Assembly: GCA_025331125.1 (NCBI GenBank)
Contig: JAOALB010000255.1
Location: 1 to 49,481 of the forward strand
DNA length: 49,481 bases
Origin: Mycogone perniciosa
Taxonomy: Eukaryota; Ascomycota; Sordariomycetes; Hypocreales; Hypocreaceae
Direction of reading: 5' to 3'
Notes under the pieces: generated by a model
What the model saw: only the letters and a program-made list of their open reading frames with translations
Told to the model about the DNA's origin: nothing
The model's database searches: none
Shown here: piece by piece, positions 1 through 9,931 of the stretch
How positions within the stretch are numbered: position 1 is the stretch's first letter
Layout: every line of letters begins with the position of its first letter
Made by a program: the position numbers and the translations under genes

Positions 1-54
1 CCCCCCCCCCCCCCCCCCCCCCCCCACCCCCCCACCCCCCCCCCCCCCCCACCC
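1..54. repeat. Poly-C tract at the window edge
   Basis: Bases 1-54 are almost pure C, interrupted by single A at 26, 34 and 51. The complementary strand is G-rich and could fold as a G-quadruplex. It does not resemble the TTAGGG-type telomere of filamentous fungi. Because it sits exactly at the window edge, an assembly or sequencing artefact at a contig end is a serious alternative. Confidence 0.8.
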
Positions 55-405
55 TTGCAACGGCTCGTCCGTTATGTCGCCAGCCGTCTCAACTGCAACG
101 TCTCGTTAAGCTTCAACATCTCGTCATATACCAGCAGTCGAAGCCCCAAAGCAAACATCAGACCCCGAATACCCTCAATTCCGTCTTTTCATTATCAAAG
201 CCGAGCACGAGATATCTGGTATTCAATTACTATGGTCCAATCCCCCTGAAGGCCGCTGCCTCAGTGACGACATTCCACCGCAGCTCCCCCACCCAGCCAC
301 ATTTGGGCGACTCGTATATCTCGCCGTCAAGAGAGACTGGGATTGCAGTCCAGCAGCTCGGGCAAGCTTCGAAACCTGCTTGCCTCCTGCATTTAATCGC
401 CCAGA
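55..405. other. Upstream region of the MINDY gene, no gene seen
   Basis: About 350 bases between the poly-C tract and the start codon at 406. The short reading frames here have no recognisable content. It probably holds the promoter and 5' leader of the downstream gene. No clear TATA box or other site is visible. Confidence 0.5.
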
Positions 406-3066
406 ATGGTAACGCACCAGCCGCCTCATGATGCCCAAACCCCGCCTCACGGGCCGCCGCAAGCACGACAAACGCCCCCCGATCCGTGGGCAGACCAGCC
501 AAGCGAGAGCGCTTGGGAAGATGCAGCCCCTCAACGGCAGACGGGTGGTGGTACAGGAGGCGGTACAGGAGGTATCGTCCGCCGAAAAGACGTCCCTACC
601 GTCCTTAGGCCAGGCGGCAGCGCGCTCGGAGGCTTTGACACCTTAGAGGCTGAAGACAATGTGTGGCACGAGGCCAGGAACCAACCCAGCGATTCGAACC
701 CGCTCAACCAACTCCCAGATGCTCTTAAGCCCGGCGTTAAGAGATCCGAGACAAATCCCTTCCTCCGGAAGAAGGTCCCGCACGATCCCAAAGTAGACCC
801 GCCACCGGTCCCTGCCCAACCTCCCGTCGAATCGTTCTCCAAGCTGGGCTTGGACGAGGCAAACAATCAGAACCCATGGCAGTCTGCAATAGATGCACAA
901 CCCGCTCACGTGGGCAAGAAGCCGCTACCGGCGGTGCCCGGCGACACGGAGAGCGACCCCTGGGCACGTTCTACTCCCGAGCCGCCCCCAAAAGAGCCGC
1001 TTGCCCCGAAATCGCCCGCCCTGATATCCTTGCGCTCAGAGGGTTCCGCCTGGGACGATGACTCGGAGAGTGAGCATGAAAAGAAGAACCCCCCACCCCA
1101 GATATCAGCCATGCCTGATGAGCTCCTCAACGAACAGAATGCCTGGGACGATCTAGGTGCCCCAGACGCTGCTAGAGGGAAGGGTAAGGTGACAGATGTG
1201 CCCACGGGACAGGCAGCTCAGCTAGATGACTGGAGTTTGATAGACTCAGACCCGTCACCAAGTCCTCCAAAGCAACCTAAAAAAGAAGCAAAAGATGAGG
1301 TAGTAGCATCAGCCGAGAAACCGCCATTGCCGCCCCGTGCGCGGTGGATACCGTCTAGACCCCCCGTTGATGGCAAGGCCGAGACATACCAAGTGAAGAA
1401 CATTCGGTGGTATGATGCCAGCTCCGCGACGAACCCTCGCGTCTCCCCCATACTGATACAAAATGAGAATGGACCCTGCCCTTTGGTTGCGTTGGTCAAC
1501 GCGCTCACGCTCACAACCCCAGCCGACATTCCGGACACAGCATTGGTGCAAGTTCTTCGCTCCAGGGAGCAAGTCAGCTTGAGTCTCCTACTAGACGCTG
1601 TTTTTGACGAGCTTATGTCTCCGCGAAGAACTACCTCAGAAGACTCCCTCCCGGACGTCCAGGACCTATATGCTTTTCTGCAGAGCCTGCATACGGGAAT
1701 GAATGTCAACCCACGCTTCGTCCCCACACCGGAAATGGTGAGTGCTTACAAGCGCACATCACTGACGCACCTGCACCCGAGCGAGAGGGGGGAACTCATC
1801 CCCGGGACATTTGAGAATACTATGGAGATGAGCCTTTATGCAACCTTCTCCATCCCACTTATTCACGGCTGGCTTCCGCCACGTGACGATCCTGCCTACG
1901 CCGCTATGGAAAGACATGCCAGCTCATACGAGGATGTACAAAATCTGCTTTTTCACGAAGAGGAGCTCGAAGAGAAGCTGTCTACCTCAGACGCCGGTCT
2001 ATCAGAGTCAGAGCAAGAACTCTACCAGGACATCATTACAATCAAGATTTTTTTGAGTGAGTCTGCTACACAGCTTACTCCATGGGGAATAAAGGTCATC
2101 GAAAAGGCTATCCGACCGGGCACCTTTGCTATTCTTTTCAGGAATGATCACTTCTCTACTCTCTACTGTCACCCTCGGACCATGCAGCTCTTCACGCTGG
2201 TAACAGATGCTGGATACAAGGGCCATGAGGAGATTGTTTGGGAGAGCTTGGTGGATGTTCACGGAGAGCAAAACGATTTCCTCTCTGGAGACTTTAGAGT
2301 CACCAGCGGCAACGGCAACGGTGCAGCGGGATCCAGTACTGTTCCTGGCGCTTTCCCCGATGATAGGGGAGGTGCATGGACAACCGTGACGGACCGACGT
2401 GGGAAGACGAGAGCGCAAGAGGAAGAAGCTCCAATGAGCCCAAGTACAGAGCAAGAAGACAGAGACTTGGCACTCGCTCTACAGCTACAGGAAGAAGAGG
2501 ACCAGAGGCACCGAGAAGAACAAGCTCGTCGACAGCGCGAGCGCATGTTATCAGAGCAATTTATCGAGCAACAGGCCCATCAACCCACACCTATCAACCG
2601 TAACGGAGGAGTCGATGCATTCGTCCCACAGCGACGGAGCTCTAACAGCGCCAACGTACCCATACCCGTGTCTGTCTCCGCCCAACCGCAGAGACCAAGG
2701 CCACCTCGCATACCACTGCCAGTTCAGCAACAGGTTCGGCCATTGGTTCCACCCCGTAGGCAGGGAGTGAACCGACCGGTCGAGAGTGGGGATGAGCCGC
2801 CGCCGCCGACATATGAACAGGCTGCGCAGGTTCCTGCATATGTCCCCCCACCGGGACATCCGAATCACCCAACAAGCAGTCCAGGGGCCAGCAGGCAAAC
2901 GTCGCGAACAAGTATCAACACGAGTGCCAATACGAGTGTCAACACAAGCAGCAGCACTGCCGGTCGTGGACAGCGGCCATCGGGTGCGGCTGCGGGGGGG
3001 AGGAGACCGCCCGGGAATTCGGGAGGGGGCCAGCATAAGGGAGATAGGGATTGTGTGGTGATGTGA
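406..3066 (+). CDS. MINDY-family deubiquitinase (K48-ubiquitin-specific protease) with CaaX box
   Basis: A single uninterrupted 886-residue frame. Family knowledge: MINDY enzymes are cysteine proteases that trim K48-linked ubiquitin chains. Seen here: a Pro-rich, disordered N-terminus (1-325), then the catalytic domain opening with YQVKNIRWYDAS at about 328. The catalytic Cys is probably Cys358 in NENGPCPLVALVNAL, and the catalytic His is probably His582 in FRNDHFSTLY. A ubiquitin-binding MIU-like helix (DRDLALALQLQEEED, about 685-700) is followed by a Gln/Arg/Pro-rich tail. The protein ends in CVVM, a CaaX box that predicts prenylation and membrane attachment; at least one yeast relative has also been predicted to be prenylated. 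I used the first in-frame ATG, at 406. No intron is needed. The family call is firm; the prenylation is inferred from the last four residues. Confidence 0.9.
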   Translation: MVTHQPPHDAQTPPHGPPQARQTPPDPWADQPSESAWEDAAPQRQTGGGTGGGTGGIVRRKDVPTVLRPGGSALGGFDTLEAEDNVWHEARNQPSDSNPLNQLPDALKPGVKRSETNPFLRKKVPHDPKVDPPPVPAQPPVESFSKLGLDEANNQNPWQSAIDAQPAHVGKKPLPAVPGDTESDPWARSTPEPPPKEPLAPKSPALISLRSEGSAWDDDSESEHEKKNPPPQISAMPDELLNEQNAWDDLGAPDAARGKGKVTDVPTGQAAQLDDWSLIDSDPSPSPPKQPKKEAKDEVVASAEKPPLPPRARWIPSRPPVDGKAETYQVKNIRWYDASSATNPRVSPILIQNENGPCPLVALVNALTLTTPADIPDTALVQVLRSREQVSLSLLLDAVFDELMSPRRTTSEDSLPDVQDLYAFLQSLHTGMNVNPRFVPTPEMVSAYKRTSLTHLHPSERGELIPGTFENTMEMSLYATFSIPLIHGWLPPRDDPAYAAMERHASSYEDVQNLLFHEEELEEKLSTSDAGLSESEQELYQDIITIKIFLSESATQLTPWGIKVIEKAIRPGTFAILFRNDHFSTLYCHPRTMQLFTLVTDAGYKGHEEIVWESLVDVHGEQNDFLSGDFRVTSGNGNGAAGSSTVPGAFPDDRGGAWTTVTDRRGKTRAQEEEAPMSPSTEQEDRDLALALQLQEEEDQRHREEQARRQRERMLSEQFIEQQAHQPTPINRNGGVDAFVPQRRSSNSANVPIPVSVSAQPQRPRPPRIPLPVQQQVRPLVPPRRQGVNRPVESGDEPPPPTYEQAAQVPAYVPPPGHPNHPTSSPGASRQTSRTSINTSANTSVNTSSSTAGRGQRPSGAAAGGRRPPGNSGGGQHKGDRDCVVM

Positions 3067-3446
3067 TGGATGTATGAATATGGCGAGAATGAAAGGATAA
3101 AGTACAAGGAGGGAATGCATTCCTTATGTTTAGTGAATGAGCATCATTGGGATTGGCGTTATGATGACGGACTGGGCCAATAGGAGTTGTGGAGTCAGCA
3201 TAATTATAAGATATGCATCTGAGGATAAAGTTATGGATTTGAATGATGAATGGAATGACGGGCATAACGGATGTTCAAAGACACTCGATGGATGACTTGC
3301 AAGAGTAAAGTGAGATGTAATCTTGAATCCTCGTGGTCATCATCTTGACCTATATACGGAGTTCAAATGCTGAGGTTCTCTCAACGGAGGACTCAGTCAA
3401 CAAACATAGCCAGCAAAAAAGAAAGCAAAAATGAAGCGCACCACTT
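3067..3446. other. Intergenic between the MINDY gene and the tRNA
   Basis: Contains the presumed 3' UTR of the MINDY gene and, near its right end, A-runs that act as the T-run terminator of the tRNA on the opposite strand. No other gene is seen. Confidence 0.5.
3427..3431 (-). terminator. RNA polymerase III terminator of tRNA-Arg
   Basis: Five A on the + strand give a T5 run on the transcribed strand 16 bases past the tRNA 3' end. A second run of six lies at 3415-3420. This is the normal Pol III stop signal. Confidence 0.7.
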
Positions 3447-3537
3447 CGATGTACCTGGGACTCGAACCCAGAGCCTTAGTCTTATTGCCTTGGTGGGTCA
3501 ATAGGAGGACTACGCGCTACCATTGCGCCAGCACACC
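3447..3537 (-). tRNA. tRNA-Arg (anticodon CCU) with a 19-nt intron
   Basis: The cloverleaf folds fully on the minus strand. The acceptor stem GGTGTGC/GTACATC has seven pairs, two of them G-U, with G73 as discriminator. D arm: GCGC-AATGGTA-GCGC. Anticodon stem: TAGTC/GACTA. T arm: CTGGG-TTCGAGT-CCCAG. The anticodon loop is C-U-CCU-A then A, with a 19-nt intron (3483-3501) after position 37, the standard site for nuclear tRNA introns. The anticodon CCU (3503-3505) reads AGG, so this is tRNA-Arg. The mature length without the intron is 72 nt before CCA addition. The identity rests on the loop alignment, which is the only one giving a seven-base loop with U33 and an intron at 37/38. Confidence 0.93.
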
Positions 3538-3874
3538 GTCTAGATGCAGTTATCGGGGTGCCTTCATGATGGGATCTATAAAGATACTATGCACCTGTTC
3601 AAAGAAGGCGGTGGAGGTTGTCAAATTATGCTACTCAATCTGAGGGAGGGTACGTACCTCTCAAGGGAACGAGCCTCCGATCCTCCTTTTACAGATCCGG
3701 CCTTCGGATCGCCAAGCAGCCACGCGCCTGAGATCTCAGGGCCTCTAGGACACATAAAATCTCATGATCTGAGGCATTTACGAAGAACTTCTCAGTACTC
3801 TGTTCCAGATTTAATTTCATCATTTTATAGGACATAGGCATTGTCCAAGTTCCTCCCTCTCAGAGTATCGCATC
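3538..3874. other. Intergenic, no gene seen
   Basis: 337 bases between the tRNA 5' end and the reductase start codon. It includes the presumed tRNA 5' flank and the reductase promoter. No recognisable feature. Confidence 0.4.
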
Positions 3875-4886
3875 ATGTCCCTGATAGAAGGATGGCTTCC
3901 TCCCACACGGGAGCACTATGACCTCATACTCACATGCTGGCAAATCGGGTATCCCGTAGTAAGTTGTTGAGTCCATGGTTAGGTAGACAGCTCTGCTAAC
4001 TTCGGTCCGATCAGCTGGGCTCTTTGCAGTGGGTAATCAAGTGGTACGGGATGGGCAAGACGTCTGTGGACAGCAGATTGAACATCCCAGGCCGAGTGGC
4101 GTGGATGACCATGGAGAGTCCTGGCTTTTTAACATTGTTGTATATCATGAACACGCTGCCGCTGCAGCGTGGCATTGATGATTTGCCCTGGCAAAATCGG
4201 GTGTTGGGGGGATTGTTTGTATGTTTTGTTTCCATGTGTCCCTCCCTGTCACCTCTTGCATCCACGAGAGAGCAAGACGATACTAACACCGTCAGGTCAT
4301 TCACTACTCCTACCGCGCCATTCTCTTCCCTTACCTCCAACCGTCCATGTCCCCCATTCACGTCGCTGTCTGGGGCATGGCCCTTTCCTTCCAAATCCTC
4401 AACGCCATTTGCATCGGCTCCTGGCTCGCCGCCTACGGGCCTGTCACCCCCGAAGCATGGGCCGCCTCGTCCCCCATCCCGCAATTCATCATCGGCATGG
4501 GCATCTTCTACCTCGGTCTTGCATCCAACTTCTTCCACGACGAAGAATTGCGTGAAATCCGCCGCACAGAACAGCGTCGACAGGAGCGTATCCGGCGTGA
4601 GCAAGGCCCCGCCGCCATGAAAGGCAAGACGGTGGAAAAGCACTATCAGATCCCCCAGGCAGGATTGTTTAGGTACATGTTGTATCCTCATTATTTCTGT
4701 GAGTGGATTGAGTGGGCGGGGTTTTGGATGGCGGCGGGCTGGGGGTGTGTGCCTGCGAGGGCGTTTTTGGTGAATGAGGTGTTTTCGATGTTGCCGCGGG
4801 CTGTGAATGGGAAGAACTGGTATATCGAGACGTTTGGTGAAGACAAGATTGGGAAGAAGTGGGCCGTAATTCCGGGGCTGTGGTAA
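3875..4886 (+). CDS. Steroid 5-alpha-reductase-like membrane enzyme (3-oxo-5-alpha-steroid 4-dehydrogenase family)
   Basis: Three exons: 3875-3958, 4015-4218 and 4296-4886, all phase 0, giving 292 residues. Donors are GTAAGT and GTATGT; branch points GCTAAC and TACTAAC precede the acceptors. Members of this family reduce a conjugated double bond in a steroid, polyprenol or very-long-chain enoyl substrate with NADPH, in the ER membrane. Seen here: several hydrophobic segments (for example IHVAVWGMALSFQILNAI), NFFHDEELREIRR before the C-terminal region, the motif YPHYFCEWIEWAGFW, and the end FGEDKIGKKWAVIPGLW, which matches the family's NADPH-binding C-terminus. The length is normal. The substrate cannot be told from sequence; a polyprenol- or fatty-acid-type reductase of the same fold remains possible. 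Confidence 0.85.
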
Positions 4887-6504
4887 TGGGGATATATGCT
4901 CTTAAGAAGTGCAGTTGGAGACGATTAAATGGCTTTGTGATCGTGTGATCGAATAGACTCATTGCAATATGCTCATCATGCAGAGCACTGGAGAGCTAGG
5001 GTAAAGCGCAAAGAATAACAGAAATACTATGCAAATGAAGTATCATAAACGAAGCACATCCAATTCAATATATAGTTTGACTGGGTCCTGTTTTGGCTGA
5101 CCTTCCTGATACGGTACTAAGCAGCCGGCTCGGCTCCTACGGCCCGGCCCCACAAAATCGCCTCCGTACACCGGGTGTGTTCCGGAATCTAGATGGAGTA
5201 TGAAGTGCTCCGTAGATCAGTCAAATTTGGGAACAGCATTCTCAAAATACGCGTGTATCATGAGAGCCTCATTTTAGTTCTTATACATCATCATGGGCTC
5301 TCGGAAGTGCCTCTGCCGGGAGAAAACTAGATACTACTCCACCCAACTAAATCATGTAGTTCTCCTCAAAGTAGCGATGCAAATGCCCCTCACATGCTTT
5401 GTCGGTTTCTTCCTGGGCCGTGATATCCCCGCGGCGTACGATGTGGCGTATTAAGTACGGAGTACAGGCGTGATCATGCAGATCCGGCCCCCTTCTAGTC
5501 CAGCCACCTGGTAATCCACACGTGTCTGGATTCTGGAACAATTTAGCGGCATGAAGATCGATCGACTGTGTCATGTATTGACTGACCATGCATTCTAAGC
5601 ACTCGGCCTAGACTTGGTAGCTTTTTGCCCTCAAACTGAGGATCATATTCTTGTTATAAACAGCTCAGTCCCCTTCAGACCCAATAACCCATCACTTCTC
5701 TCATTACTCTGCTCCTGGTAGTTGTAATAGTGGGTATCAGGAAGACTGCTGCAAAGTACTACTCATCCTTCTCGCTCGGCACTTCGAAGAAGGCTGCCGA
5801 ACCTCTTACCGCGCCTCTGTTTCATGGCACGCGTGCTCCGGCTGTCGGTTATATCCACCTCATCGGCCCGAACTTTCCGATCCCAGTCTAGGGATTAACT
5901 AAGACATACATTAATATCTCCGTGAATGCTAGAGTTACTCGATCCTTTGGAAGTAACAAGTGTGAGGAGCAAGGCTGATGAGCGTTAGTTGCAAAGATCG
6001 CTCGGAGTTTTAACTCCAACACCTAGTTACTGGGTCGCCGGCCTTGTACTCTTTCCTCTGGCAATGAAAACCATTTTCAGTCCTTCTTGTTGTGGGATTG
6101 AGCTGAATCATAGATAAGATTGACAAGAGGCTGCCACCGTCCTCACTGATGCCTGCCAAGTTTGCGCCATATTATTCAGAATTACGTTAGCTTAAGCCGC
6201 TCATCGAAACCTAAGTACTGGGGAGCCAAGGAACGCTTATGAAGTGCTTCGTCATTGGTAGCTTGAAGCCACAAGAAAAAGAAAAGTTCGAGACCAGCGA
6301 ATTTCATGGAAACACTTACGGATACTTCAGCCGCACTGTATAGAATAGTATCATAGGAAAGGCGCAGCTAATGTGTCCAGAGGATAATTCGTACTGTATC
6401 CGTGCGTTGGCTTGTTCGGACTTGAAAGGGTTTAAGAAAGCCGAAGGCCTAGATATGTTGCTGCAGATTCGGTTCCCTCACGCACGACTCTGGTGATAAC
6501 CAGT
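4887..6504. other. 1.6-kb intergenic region, no gene recognised
   Basis: Short open frames only. One 80-codon minus-strand frame (5347-5589) and a few stretches near 5760-5890 read like fragments of protein, but I cannot place them in a family. A copy of TACGGAGTA lies at 5456-5464. The region probably holds the promoter of the rhodopsin-domain gene and perhaps decayed sequence. Confidence 0.4.
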
Positions 6505-7608
6505 ATGTCCAAAGGGGAAATATTCTTCGTTGTATCGGTGTCTTTTATTCCTATATCCACAGTAGTGGTTTTGCTGCGCTGCTATGCCCGCATCTTCCTC
6601 AGACCATGTTTTGGTCTTGATGACATTTTTTCCATTGTGACACTGGTATTTTTATTCGTTTTTCTATTTTATTGCTCTATTTTCTTACATTCGCCACAGA
6701 TCTTTCTCTACCTTCTTTGCACATTCGCCATATTGTCTATTCAAATAGGACATTTAGGCGAAGATCCCGCGAACCTGCCCCCTATGACGTTGGAAGTGGG
6801 ACTTAAAGTAAGGCTCTACTATCTGCTCCAAAATTTAAAGAAATGCAACTAACTGAGTATTATTCTCAGTATGAGTTTTTCTTCGAGATGATGTACAATT
6901 TATCAGCTACCTTCGTTAAATTATCTGTTTGCATCTTTCTCCTTCGATTTGCCTTCACGCGGATTATACGAAATATCATCATTTTCTTCGCCGTCGTGGT
7001 GGCTTGCTTCGGCTTCGGCGCCTTTTTCTTTCAGCTTTTCCAATGCTACCCTCCATCAGTATTCTGGAGAAAAATGGCCGAGCACAATATACAAGGGTCT
7101 TGCGTGAAGGCCAGCTATGTTATCAATGTCTCCTGGGCTCATGCGATAATAATCCTAGTGGTTGATTGGGCCCTTGCCATTCTTCCCCTCTTTATCGTCT
7201 GGAACCTGAATATGGCCACAAGTACAAAACTTTATATTGCATTAGTCTTAGGACTTGGATCAATGTAAGCCTCCCATGTTTATTGCTATCATACCACTGA
7301 CAATTCCCACCAGTGCCTGTATTGCAACCATCGCAAGGATCCCATATCTCCGCGACCTCGGTCATAAAACTAATATTTGGGTGAACCCTAATATCAATAT
7401 CTGGCCAACAGTCGAGGTTGGTATGGCGCTTATCGCATCCTCAGCCGCGACACTTCGACCAGTTATTAGACGATTTACCAGTATCCGCCGTCCAGAGGGC
7501 AGAGATTCGGGACAACAAATGCTATCCAGAGAGACACCGAATGTGCCGATGGTCGAATTACAGTATATGTCGCCCGATGGGTCAGCGGCCCTATATTCAC
7601 AGCCTTGA
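6505..7608 (+). CDS. Fungal rhodopsin-domain (seven-helix) integral membrane protein
   Basis: Four exons: 6505-6645, 6700-6807, 6870-7264 and 7314-7608, giving 312 residues. The second intron has a textbook CAACTAACTGAG branch point. Features of the fungal 'rhodopsin domain' family (plasma-membrane proteins of mostly unknown role): RCYARIFLRPCFGLDDI after helix 1, GHLGEDPANL in the second exon, YEFFFEMMYNLSATFVKLSV starting exon 3, and helices at WAHAIIILVVDWALAILPLF, LYIALVLGLGS, and VEVGMALIASSAATLRPVIRR. Seven hydrophobic segments can be counted, with a short polar tail. Exon 1 could be read through its 54-nt intron, which has no in-frame stop, but that would lengthen the loop after GLDDI by 18 residues beyond the usual spacing, so I spliced it. 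The frame upstream of 6505 uses GTG; the first ATG is 6505. Confidence 0.82.
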
Positions 7609-8206
7609 TGGACCCAAAATTAGCTACAAGAGAGTTTACAGTTATTTTCTGATGTATTGGAGTGTTACCCGAATCCCCTGGGAGCTGTCATTTTGTTTTG
7701 CAGTATAGTCATAAAAGAGGGACGTGTAACATTAGCACAAAGTGCGAAAGTCTTAAGAGATTGGATTTGTCACTGGAGCTGGCTTCGATCTCTACACGCC
7801 CCTGAGACATCTGCCAGATGCGTAAAACTCGAGTCTCCTTTGCAGCTCCCAGCCTCCTTCCGAACATGCGGTCTTGCGTCATCTGAGACATCGAATGTAC
7901 CGCCTCCTTACGGACTCCGTACTCTGTACTCTGTTACTGTTGGGGGATCCTGCGATTCGTGTCACTCACCTTTGATTTTGATTACATATTGGCGTAGAGG
8001 AAGGCTCATCTTGTAGTTGTTGCACTAATATAGATAGAATCACAAATTTATGAACAACTAGCAACTGGAACTGGGTGGTCTCAACAAGCCCCTTACGACA
8101 GAATATACCGTGATGTGATTCTATTACTGATGTTGACACTTTTCGAGATGGACCCGGAACGGACCGATCCGAATCTCTCGGGGCATCAAGTAGGTAGTAG
8201 TAGTAC
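7609..8206. other. Intergenic between convergent genes
   Basis: About 600 bases between the stop codons of the rhodopsin-domain gene (+) and the 574-aa gene (-). It should contain both 3' UTRs. No gene recognised. Confidence 0.5.
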
Positions 8207-9931
8207 CTAGGTTTGCTTGCCCTCTCGATTCGAGAATAGCTGCCAAAGAGGATCCCCTGGGAGTAATAAAAATTGACTGTGCACCGATGATATGTTAGTC
8301 GACTGAGACGATCGCGACTCGCAGACACCAATCCCGTAGTCATGGTCGGGCATGGCGTAGAGGCCGAGAGCAGCCTCAGCGGCCGGGTCTGCCCCCTGGC
8401 AGTCGACGTCAAGAAGTCGTCCGTGGTCTTGCTTTGCGCGGCGACTCGCTGCCAGTGATTCAAACGCATGTATCCCTGCTCTAATGGACGCGGCTGAAGC
8501 CTCAGTATAAGTCGAGACGCCCTGAGCAGCGGCAGACAGGCAGTCGCTGATCACCCATAGCCCCTCGTACTGTCTCGCGCGAAAGTAGGAGTCATCATCG
8601 AGCCCGGAAGCCCTCGCTTTGGTGGAGGATGCTGAACGAGTGTGGCGCCAAGCGGCGTCACGGTGCCGGCGAAGCTCCCAACAGCGGGTGAACTCAGTCC
8701 GGCACAGCTCGCGAAGGTCCATAAGACCCGGGTTAGTTGGTCGAAGACGATCAATATTCTCGTATGCCACGGACAGTGGGATCAAAGTGTCCTGATCAGT
8801 TGTAACACCCTCGGGCTCGACACCCTCCAGACCGTACAACAGACGATGGACAGTGGCCACAGCAAATATACGGTCCTCCGGAACCCATGTAGGAAGCACA
8901 CACATTACATAAAATAACGTGAAAGCCGTCAAATCCGTGTCCGGGTATCCAGCGAGGAGTGCCGATGAGTATAGGGACGGCAAGCAATAGCGTGCGAAAT
9001 TGGCGCCATCCGCTTTGAAAGAGCCCATGCAAAGTCGCATGAGCGTGGAACAGGTCTCAGGGCCATGGCAGATGGCCTTCATCACTCGTGGGCTCGGCGT
9101 AGCACCACGCATGCTAACCGCCTCTAGGAGTGCTCGCTCCAGTCGAGAGAAATTCTCGCTCAAGTCAGGTGAAGACCCGGGTGTACAGTAGCCTTCTCCA
9201 ATCAGTTTGATCACCTGCTCCCCAATCCCGTACCCAGACTCGCACATGTTGGATGTCAAATGTGCTCGCACGAGGTCTATTGCGCTGCCACCCAGTCGGT
9301 CCCTTGTACTGTCTCCTATCAGGTTGGCGCAGACTTGTGAGAAGAGGGCCGCGGCTCTGCTGTCTACGCCTGAATAATACTCAAGCGTCTTGTTGCCTTG
9401 GATCCAGCCTTTCCGCAATATCCCTAGAGAGTCGTGCATGAATACTCCCAAAACCGAAACCGCACACGCGTCACCATAGGTGTCCGGTGACACAGCGGCG
9501 CCCAATTGCAGCATGGCGATGAGCTGGGCGATCAACATCGCAGCCTCAGTAATCCTTTCCCGAAGGATGGCACCGAAACCCAAAGTCTTTGCGTAACCGT
9601 TGGGCCTGACCTTATCCATCAGGGAGATACAGTCCTCGAATTCGTCCGCCAGGAGGCCACGTGCGTAGGCATTATCACCGGCAACCAAGTCGAAGGCTTC
9701 GCTGGCAATGGCCCGCAGACCTTTCAGTGTGTCGAGTGACCCGATTTCACTATATTCTTTCAGACCGTCGTAAAGTCGAGAGACTGTGGTGCATTTGGCC
9801 CCAGAGTTTGCCAGTAAGAGGGCAGCCGACCACCGGCTACCATACGTTTTCCGCAACCCTTCTCCATGACCGACGAAACCGTCAGCTACCACGGGGTGGA
9901 GGCCTTCGGCCTGGACCTCAGTAGTTGTCAT
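8207..9931 (-). CDS. Unrecognised 574-residue protein, single exon
   Basis: A continuous 574-codon frame starting MTTTEVQAEGLHPVVADGF at the ATG complementary to 9929-9931. I do not recognise the family. The sequence is rich in Ala, Leu, Arg and Glu, apparently mostly alpha-helical, with no signal peptide or convincing membrane segment. Two acidic patches, DEFEDC at about residue 95-100 and GLDDDSYF near 455, loosely recall the metal-binding Asp clusters of class I terpene cyclases. No NSE-type second motif follows at the right distance, so I do not make that call. The gene is clearly more G+C-rich than its flanks and has no intron, which could mean transfer or strong codon constraint. It faces away from the oxidase gene upstream of it; no operon-like pairing is implied. 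Long, unbroken, non-repetitive coding makes it a real gene. Confidence 0.75.
   Translation of the reverse strand: MTTTEVQAEGLHPVVADGFVGHGEGLRKTYGSRWSAALLLANSGAKCTTVSRLYDGLKEYSEIGSLDTLKGLRAIASEAFDLVAGDNAYARGLLADEFEDCISLMDKVRPNGYAKTLGFGAILRERITEAAMLIAQLIAMLQLGAAVSPDTYGDACAVSVLGVFMHDSLGILRKGWIQGNKTLEYYSGVDSRAAALFSQVCANLIGDSTRDRLGGSAIDLVRAHLTSNMCESGYGIGEQVIKLIGEGYCTPGSSPDLSENFSRLERALLEAVSMRGATPSPRVMKAICHGPETCSTLMRLCMGSFKADGANFARYCLPSLYSSALLAGYPDTDLTAFTLFYVMCVLPTWVPEDRIFAVATVHRLLYGLEGVEPEGVTTDQDTLIPLSVAYENIDRLRPTNPGLMDLRELCRTEFTRCWELRRHRDAAWRHTRSASSTKARASGLDDDSYFRARQYEGLWVISDCLSAAAQGVSTYTEASAASIRAGIHAFESLAASRRAKQDHGRLLDVDCQGADPAAEAALGLYAMPDHDYGIGVCESRSSQSTNISSVHSQFLLLPGDPLWQLFSNREGKQT

Noticed and set aside
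1..54. Telomere repeat
   Set aside because: Pure C runs do not match the CCCTAA-type repeat of filamentous fungi.
5347..5589. 80-codon minus-strand frame that reads somewhat like protein
   Set aside because: Too short, no family recognised and no adjoining exon found.
6646..6699. Reading the rhodopsin-domain gene through its first intron
   Set aside because: In-frame and stop-free, but the extra 18 residues break the normal spacing after GLDDI; GT/AG ends are present.
8207..9931. Terpene cyclase assignment for the 574-residue protein
   Set aside because: DEFED-like acidic patches exist, but no second metal-binding motif follows at the right distance; the call would be a guess.
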